From: JAFNAG01 sp964353465
GTDB lineage: Bacteria; Acidobacteriota; UBA6911
Assembly (NCBI GenBank): GCA_964353465.1
Contig: CAYGWQ010000179.1
Location: 1-11,104, forward strand
Reading direction: 5' to 3'
DNA length: 11,104 nucleotides
A program made the translations under genes and the position numbers. Under the pieces are notes generated by a model that worked only from the letters and a program-made list of their open reading frames with translations, was not told the DNA's origin and did no database searches. This document shows positions 6,207-11,104 of this stretch, piece after piece (position 1 is the first letter of the stretch; each line of letters starts with the position of its first letter).

Positions 6207-6377
6207 ATGTCCTTACCTATGCACAGGCGGTTGTATGGAGCTCTGGCCAGCTATGCCGTTCTGGCGCTGATCGGAGCCTTGGCGCTAGACGGCCTCCTTC
6301 GGGGGGGAGTCCTCTGCTTTCTTGCCATCCTGGCTGTCAAGACCCTGGCTCACGCAAAAAAAGACGAGGAAATGTAA
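6207..6377 (+). CDS. small hydrophobic membrane protein, 56 residues, unrecognised
   Basis: An ATG-to-TAA frame encodes a 56-residue protein with a basic N-terminus (MHRR at residues 5-8). Two hydrophobic segments follow (about 11-31 and 34-48) separated by an Arg-Gly-Gly turn, with a charged tail KKDEEM at the end. That layout fits a two-helix inner-membrane hairpin with positive residues at both cytoplasmic ends. Third codon positions are mostly G or C, like the neighbours. A GGATG sequence close upstream is a weak SD; Met5 (6219) is an alternative start. It lies 145 nt before the OPT transporter on the same strand, so it could be co-transcribed and act with it, but that is inference. I do not recognise the family. 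Confidence 0.55.
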   Translation: MSLPMHRRLYGALASYAVLALIGALALDGLLRGGVLCFLAILAVKTLAHAKKDEEM

Positions 6378-6522
6378 TGGAAGCCGGCAAGAAAGGCGTC
6401 TGGTCCCCTCGATTTATCACTTCCGCGGCAGCACCAACCCGTAGATAATTGGGGGCGCGCGGAATGCCTGGTGACATTCGTAACCTGATACCAATCTCTT
6501 TTCCATGATCCGAGGAGTCGTT

Positions 6523-8580
6523 ATGGCTGAAGCTAAGAATCCGACAGGCCCTCCGAAACACAAGCCTTATGTTCCGTCCGACATGAAAATGAGCGAATTC
6601 ACTCTGAGGGCCATTATCCTCGGCCTTCTGATGACCGTCATCCTGGGCGCTGCCAATGCATACCTGGGATTGAGGGCAGGCATGACGATAGCGGCGACCT
6701 ACCCGGCCGCTGTCATCGGCATGTCGCTATTGCGCCTGATGCGAGGATCGCTGCTGGAAGAAAACATGGCGAGAACCATCGGCTCGATCGGCGAGTCCGT
6801 TGCCGCCGGCGCGGCATTCACCATTCCGGGATTTGTGCTCGCGGGCTTGTGGCCGGGGCTCGGGATGGAAAAGTTCTGGCAGTCGACCGCGCTCATGGTC
6901 ATTGGCGGCCTACTCGGCATACTTTTCGTTACGCTGCTGCGCCGCGTGATGGTAGAGGATACGGAACTTCCCTTCCCTGAATCGGTCGCGGCTTCGGAAA
7001 TCCACAAGGCCGGCCAGCGGGGCTCCAGGGCTGCAAAGATCCTCTTCGCCAACATGGGCTTCGGAGCGCTAATCAATGCGCTTGGACAGTTCAACATCTT
7101 TACGCCTGTGAAAACCTTCACCATTCATATCGGCGAGATCGGCAGGAGCCTGCTCCTGCGGACCAGCCTCAATCCCAACGTAACCACGGTGACGACCGGG
7201 GGCGTGAGCACGTTCAATTCACCGGCAATCAGCCCCGCGTACATGGGGGTGGGCTACATCATCGGCCCGCGCCTGGCAGCGTTGAACTTTGCCGGTGGCC
7301 TGCTCGCCTGGGGACTGCTGGTTCCATTGCTCACCTACATGCTCGGCCCGGAATTGAGAACCAGGATTCAGGAAACCCTGCCCCCGAATGCTCCGGTTGA
7401 CTGGGGTGCCCTGTCGGGCGCCGTATACTTCTCGATCGTGCGGCCGATCGCCGTCGGCGGCATGCTTGTGGGCGCCGGCTACACGCTTTTCCGCATGCGC
7501 AAGCAGCTCGGTGTCGGTATGGCGCGCGCCATTAAGGATTTGCGAAAATCCACAGAGACTCACCAAACCACGGAACGCCATGAGATCGACCTGAACATGA
7601 AGGCCGTCTTTATCGGTGTCGCGCTGGTCTTTGTTGCCATGATCGGGCTCTACTACTTCTTCATTTCCGGCGCCGGGAATCTGAGCAACAACACCGTGGT
7701 TGCCGGTGCAATCGGTGCCGCAGTGGTCATGATCATCCTGGGATTTTTCTTTGCGGCGGTTTCCGGCAACCTGGTCGGCATGATCGGCTCGTCCAACAAT
7801 CCGGTGTCCGGCCTTACGCTCTGCACGCTCGTGGTCGCGGCGCTCCTGATGGTGGGTCTCGGCGTCGCCGGCGTCGGCGGTGTTGCGGCGGTGCTCGGCG
7901 TGGCGGCGGTGGTGTGCGTCTCCTCCGCGGTCGCCGGCGAGATGCTGCAGGACCTGAAGGTAGGCCACATCCTCGGAGGCACTCCGGCCAAGATGCAGAT
8001 CGGCGACATCTTCGGCATTATCCTGGCGGCGCCGGTCCTGTTCTTTGTGCTGATGCTGCTCGACAACGCGTATCACTTCGGCAGCGCGCAACTGGCGGCT
8101 CCTCAGGCCGGACTCATGGCCATGCTCGCCCGGGGAATCGTCGGCGGCGATATGGCGTGGCCGCTGGTAGTCGTCGGCATCCTGATGGGCTTCGCGCTGA
8201 TCATGGTGCAGGTGCGCAGCCCCATGCTGTTCTCGGTCGGCATGTATCTGCCAGTGGAAACGACGTTCGCCATCTTCGTCGGCGGCGTCATCCGCTGGAC
8301 AACCGACAAGCTCCGAGACCGCCGGAACCTCAATGATGCCCAGAAGGCCCGCGTGGAGAATGCCGGGGTGCTTACGGCCTCAGGCCTGATCGCTGGAGAG
8401 GCGCTGTGCGGGCTTGTGATCGCCGGCATCTATCGCGGCGTCCCGCCGCCGATCCTGGAGTCGCCTCATTGGATCGGCATGATCGTCGCGGCGGCAGCCC
8501 TGATCTTCGTCATGATCAAGGTGCCTCTGGCCAATGCCGGCAGCCCGGATGAACCGGCTCCGCCCACGGCAATCATGTAA
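6523..8580 (+). CDS. OPT-family oligopeptide transporter
   Basis: The protein is 685 residues with about 14-16 membrane segments, the size of prokaryotic members of the oligopeptide transporter (OPT/YSL) family, which import short peptides or metal chelates, probably driven by protons. Family-like stretches are LGAANAYLGLRAGMTIAATY (residues 41-60), SLNPNVTTVTTGGVSTFNSP (about 215-234), GSSNNPVSGLTLCTL (about 422-436), GDIFGIILAAPVL (about 494-506) and the late MVQVRSPMLFSVGMYLP. A charged cytosolic loop rich in Lys, Glu and His (about 342-358) divides the two halves. ATG 6523 is preferred over ATG 6505 because GAGGAG lies 5 nt before it. Next to PepD, a role in peptide uptake for use as nutrients is likely, but the substrate is not readable from sequence. 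Confidence 0.93.
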   Translation: MAEAKNPTGPPKHKPYVPSDMKMSEFTLRAIILGLLMTVILGAANAYLGLRAGMTIAATYPAAVIGMSLLRLMRGSLLEENMARTIGSIGESVAAGAAFTIPGFVLAGLWPGLGMEKFWQSTALMVIGGLLGILFVTLLRRVMVEDTELPFPESVAASEIHKAGQRGSRAAKILFANMGFGALINALGQFNIFTPVKTFTIHIGEIGRSLLLRTSLNPNVTTVTTGGVSTFNSPAISPAYMGVGYIIGPRLAALNFAGGLLAWGLLVPLLTYMLGPELRTRIQETLPPNAPVDWGALSGAVYFSIVRPIAVGGMLVGAGYTLFRMRKQLGVGMARAIKDLRKSTETHQTTERHEIDLNMKAVFIGVALVFVAMIGLYYFFISGAGNLSNNTVVAGAIGAAVVMIILGFFFAAVSGNLVGMIGSSNNPVSGLTLCTLVVAALLMVGLGVAGVGGVAAVLGVAAVVCVSSAVAGEMLQDLKVGHILGGTPAKMQIGDIFGIILAAPVLFFVLMLLDNAYHFGSAQLAAPQAGLMAMLARGIVGGDMAWPLVVVGILMGFALIMVQVRSPMLFSVGMYLPVETTFAIFVGGVIRWTTDKLRDRRNLNDAQKARVENAGVLTASGLIAGEALCGLVIAGIYRGVPPPILESPHWIGMIVAAAALIFVMIKVPLANAGSPDEPAPPTAIM

Positions 8581-8587
8581 GAGAGAG

Positions 8588-8636
8588 CAAAAGCCACGAA
8601 GTGCACGCGAGCGTTTCCGTGCACTTCGCGCTTTTG
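8588..8636 (+). terminator. strong hairpin after the OPT gene
   Basis: CAAAAGC (8588-8594) and CGAAGTGCACG (8597-8607) pair with CGTGCACTTCG and GCTTTTG on the right arm (8618-8636), with one small internal mismatch and a 10-nt loop, about 18 bp in all. It begins 8 nt after the OPT stop. No T-run follows, so it may be an incomplete terminator, an mRNA stabiliser or an attenuator ahead of pepD. Confidence 0.55.
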
Positions 8637-8696
8637 GAGATTTCCCCCGATATCGCGAAGCTGTATATTGTGAATGCAGGCCCAAAGGAGGCAATC

Positions 8697-10154
8697 ATGT
8701 CTGAAGCTATTGAGGGATTGAAGCCGGTACTGGTATGGAAATATTTCGCCGAGATTGCGCGGATTCCGCGCTGCTCCGGGAACGAGGCCGCCATCAGCAA
8801 GCATATCGTGGCTACGGCAAAAAAACTCGGCCTGGCAGCAAAAGCGGACGCGGTGGGCAACGTGGTGGTGAGGAAACCTGCCTCGACGGGCCGTGAGGGT
8901 GTACGGAGCATCGTCTTACAGGGCCATCTCGACATGGTTGGCGAGAAAAACAAGGACAAAGTCCACAATTTCGAGAAGGACCCGATTGAACTGGTACGCA
9001 AGGACAATGTGATGATGGCCAACGGCACGACCCTCGGCGCCGATAACGCCGTCGCCATAGCCGCCAGCCTGGCGATCATGGCAGACCGGTCGCTGGAACA
9101 CGGGCCGCTGGAGTTTCTCTTCACCGTGGACGAGGAGAGGGGGCTGACAGGAGCCAAAAGCCTCACCGGCGACTTCCTGGAGAGCAGGATCCTCTTGAAT
9201 CTGGATTCCGAAGAGGAAGGCGAGCTCTATGTCGGCTGTGCCGGCGGGCGCGACACCAACGCCTCGTGGAAGGCTGATTTCAGCCCGGCACCGGCCCAGG
9301 CAATCGCCGCACTCCTGAAGGTGTCGGGATTGCGCGGCGGCCACTCAGGGCTGGAGATCGACAAGGGAAGAGGAAATGCCATCAAGATCATCAACCGGGT
9401 GCTGCTGGAGCTTGCGCCGCTCGGGGCCAGACTCTCCGCCATCGAGGGCGGCAACAAGCGGAATGCGATTCCTCGCGAGGTGGAAGCGAAGTTGTACATC
9501 CCCAAGAAAGCGTGGGACCAGGCTGCAGAGCTCGTCGGCAAGTACAACCGGACCATCAAGGCCGAATTCGCCACTGTGGAACCCGGACTCGAAATCCATA
9601 TCGCCCCGTTGAAGGGCGCGAGAAGAGGGAAAGTCCTGAAGAGTTCACTCCAGAAAAAGCTCTGCAAGACCCTCTCCGCCCTGCCCCACGGCGTGATTAA
9701 AATGAGCCCGGACATTCCCGGCCTGGTCCAGACCTCCACCAACCTTGCCATCATTGCCACCGGCACAAAATCCATCACGGTTGCCACGAGCCAGCGCAGC
9801 TCCGTCGCTTCTGAAATCGAAGAGATCTGCCGGACCGTGGCAGATGTTTTTGAGCTGGGCGGCGCGGAGGTCCATGGTTCGGACGGCTATCCGGGCTGGA
9901 AGCCGAATCTGGAATCTGAGATTCTGACGATCGCCAAGGAGACTTACAGGTCGCTTTGCGGGCGGGAGCCGGCGGTAAAGGCCGTTCACGCGGGGCTGGA
10001 ATGCGGCATCATCGGAGAGAAGTTTCCCGGCATGGATATGGTGTCGTTTGGACCGACGCTCGCCGGCGTGCACTCTCCCGACGAAAAGCTTTACATCGAC
10101 ACGGTGGAGAAATTTTGGGACTATCTGCTCGCCATCTTGAAGAGCATGAAGTGA
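8697..10154 (+). CDS. pepD: aminoacyl-histidine (cytosolic non-specific) dipeptidase PepD, peptidase family M20C
   Basis: This 485-residue protein is a metal-dependent dipeptidase that hydrolyses Xaa-His and many other dipeptides in the cytosol. All expected M20 residues are present: metal ligand His77 and catalytic Asp79 in GHLDMV, bridging Asp116 in GADNAVA, catalytic Glu146 and ligand Glu147 in DEERGL, Asp170 in NLDSEEEG, and His459 in GVHSPDE. The lid (dimerisation) domain, roughly residues 205-385, carries GLRGGHSGLEI and GGNKRNAIPRE. The length is that of E. coli PepD. ATG 8697 has an ideal AAAGGAGG 5 nt upstream; an upstream in-frame GTG at 8601 would start inside the hairpin. It follows the OPT transporter by 116 nt on the same strand, which fits import of peptides followed by hydrolysis. 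A TATATT at 8664-8669 has no good -35 partner, so separate transcription is unproven. Confidence 0.95.
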   Translation: MSEAIEGLKPVLVWKYFAEIARIPRCSGNEAAISKHIVATAKKLGLAAKADAVGNVVVRKPASTGREGVRSIVLQGHLDMVGEKNKDKVHNFEKDPIELVRKDNVMMANGTTLGADNAVAIAASLAIMADRSLEHGPLEFLFTVDEERGLTGAKSLTGDFLESRILLNLDSEEEGELYVGCAGGRDTNASWKADFSPAPAQAIAALLKVSGLRGGHSGLEIDKGRGNAIKIINRVLLELAPLGARLSAIEGGNKRNAIPREVEAKLYIPKKAWDQAAELVGKYNRTIKAEFATVEPGLEIHIAPLKGARRGKVLKSSLQKKLCKTLSALPHGVIKMSPDIPGLVQTSTNLAIIATGTKSITVATSQRSSVASEIEEICRTVADVFELGGAEVHGSDGYPGWKPNLESEILTIAKETYRSLCGREPAVKAVHAGLECGIIGEKFPGMDMVSFGPTLAGVHSPDEKLYIDTVEKFWDYLLAILKSMK

Positions 10155-10203
10155 AGCGCAGGCGGGGTGATCATCGGGATTGCCCCCCGTGCCTCTGCAA
10201 TCC

Positions 10204-10229
10204 TTGAAATGCCGCACGCCGGCATTCAA
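10204..10229 (+). terminator. hairpin downstream of pepD
   Basis: TTGAA(A)TGCCG (10204-10214) pairs with CGGCATTCAA (10220-10229) across a 5-nt loop, 10 bp with one bulged A. It lies 50 nt past the pepD stop and just before the next start codon. No T-run follows, so it may be a weak terminator or a structure near the start of the next gene. Confidence 0.35.
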
Positions 10230-10251
10230 GCAAACCCGGACTCAGGCAACC

Positions 10252-11104
10252 ATGCAAACATCTCCGGAGATCCGAAATAAACTGGTTCTTGTCATCGGCG
10301 ATCTGATTTGCCGCTGCATTGAAGAAGCCCGCAAGGTCCCCTTCATTCTGGACCAGGAGCAGGTTGTCGATATCCTGGTCGCCAGTCCCGACTATTTCGC
10401 CAAATTGGTAGGGGAAGAGCAGCGTGACCGCACCGAATATGCCAGAGACCGGCTCACCGCCAAGCTCGACGCTGTGATCGAACTCGGGCAGTTTGAAGCG
10501 CTCGATGCTTTCGACGTATCCCTTGCAAGCCACACGGGCGCCGAGGTTGATCTTGAACAGGTCCTGAGGCAGGTAAACCAGCTGACGCGGACTTTCGCTG
10601 TCTATTTCGGCAACATCGTCACCATTTTCGAGAAGGAATTCCAGCTGTTCGCAGGGCGTTTTCGCCAGCACCTGCAACAGTCCGGGATGGCGCTGAGGGC
10701 CACGGAACTCACTTCAAGGGATATGGCGGCGTTGGCGGAAAGGGCGGAAGCCTACCTGATTGGCGGTCACTTCCTCCAGGCATTCTCGTTCGACCGGGTG
10801 CTGAGTTCCCAGGTGATCACTAAAGAAGTCGCGGTTCTTCCTTCCCCGGAGTACTCACTGAGCCGAAACCTGATCAGAAACGCGCTGCAGGATGCGAACC
10901 TCTGCACAGCATTTGTGAAGTTCCTGCTCCGAACCTGCTACATCAGCCAGGGAAGTTGGCAGGACCTCTTTGTCATCCTCGTAGACCTTGTACATGAGGA
11001 GCCGGCACTGTTCAGCAAACCAGCGCTCATTGACCGGATTGAACAGGATGGCGTTTTTTGCTGCAATCTGCTCTGCGACTCCTTCGCCAATCTGCGGGCG
11101 TTTC
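10252..11104 (+). CDS. unrecognised soluble protein, N-terminal part (runs off window)
   Basis: An open frame from ATG 10252 reaches the end of the window with 284 codons and no stop, so the C-terminus is missing. It begins MQTSPEIRNKLVLVIGDLIC. The protein is rich in Leu, Glu, Gln and Arg, looks largely helical, and has no signal peptide or clear membrane segment. Short helical stretches such as residues 60-82, and 107-150 with several Gln and Phe, could form coiled coils. Two Cys pairs or clusters (near 20-23 and 272-276) are visible without a clear metal-binding pattern. Codon use matches the neighbours. A weak AGG lies 6 nt before the ATG; TTG 10204 and GTG 10189 are in-frame alternatives. 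It follows pepD by 97 nt. I do not recognise the family and assign no function. Confidence 0.7.
   Translation, partial: MQTSPEIRNKLVLVIGDLICRCIEEARKVPFILDQEQVVDILVASPDYFAKLVGEEQRDRTEYARDRLTAKLDAVIELGQFEALDAFDVSLASHTGAEVDLEQVLRQVNQLTRTFAVYFGNIVTIFEKEFQLFAGRFRQHLQQSGMALRATELTSRDMAALAERAEAYLIGGHFLQAFSFDRVLSSQVITKEVAVLPSPEYSLSRNLIRNALQDANLCTAFVKFLLRTCYISQGSWQDLFVILVDLVHEEPALFSKPALIDRIEQDGVFCCNLLCDSFANLRAF

Noticed and set aside
5938..6207. 89-codon minus-strand frame upstream of the cold-shock gene
   Set aside because: It covers the cold-shock promoter and shows no SD site or protein-like motif.
7219..8091. 290-codon minus-strand frame inside the OPT gene
   Set aside because: His/Asp/Arg-rich antisense shadow produced by GC-rich codons; no SD site or motif.
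8601..8696. Upstream GTG start for pepD at 8601
   Set aside because: It lies inside the post-OPT hairpin, has no SD site, and ATG 8697 has an ideal AAAGGAGG and gives the normal family length.
9645..10229. Minus-strand frame overlapping the end of pepD
   Set aside because: Antisense to a fully supported PepD catalytic domain and without recognisable features.

Overview
The window looks like an ordinary chromosomal stretch from a moderately GC-rich bacterium. Several things point to a Gram-negative-like free-living organism: a lipoprotein with a type II signal peptide, ATG, GTG and TTG starts with good Shine-Dalgarno (SD) sites, a CCA-encoding tRNA, REP-like extragenic palindromes, and an amino-acid and peptide catabolism gene set. 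The tandem ATGAGTG-type repeats and GGGG-headed palindromes remind me of Acidobacteriota and similar soil or sediment lineages. That is an impression only; there is no phylogenetic marker in the window that would settle it.

Layout, left to right. A lipoprotein with two NTF2-like (SnoaL/DUF4440) domains (358-1206) has a likely promoter upstream. A gene-free stretch follows and ends in a perfect 28-bp inverted repeat (1553-1621), just before an APC-family amino-acid permease (about 1662-2981). A tRNA-Lys(CTT) lies on the minus strand (3094-3169). A near-consensus promoter and a roughly 170-nt leader precede an epimerase-type L-threonine 3-dehydrogenase (3522-4478). This converges on a minus-strand aldo/keto reductase (4564-5481), and both stop codons lie inside one imperfect inverted repeat built from heptamers. 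A cold-shock protein gene (5600-5803, minus) has its own promoter and a long structured leader. Beyond it, on the plus strand, come an unannotated 56-residue membrane protein (6207-6377), an OPT-family oligopeptide transporter (6523-8580), the Xaa-His/non-specific dipeptidase PepD (8697-10154), and the start of an unrecognised soluble helical protein that runs off the window (10252-11104).

The genes fit together loosely as peptide and amino-acid use. The OPT transporter would import short peptides, PepD would hydrolyse dipeptides in the cytosol, the APC permease would move free amino acids, and threonine dehydrogenase would start threonine breakdown toward glycine and acetyl-CoA. This is inferred from family membership and neighbourhood; no shared regulator is visible.

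I found no defence system, CRISPR array, prophage or toxin-antitoxin pair. The most unusual signal is a REP-like element (about 5418-5479) that sits immediately after the start codon of the aldo/keto reductase. It adds 21 in-frame codons, and removing 63 nt restores an ATG directly fused to the conserved N-terminus. Next in interest are the inverted repeat enclosing both convergent stop codons, the perfect 28-bp palindrome, and the small membrane ORF beside the OPT gene.
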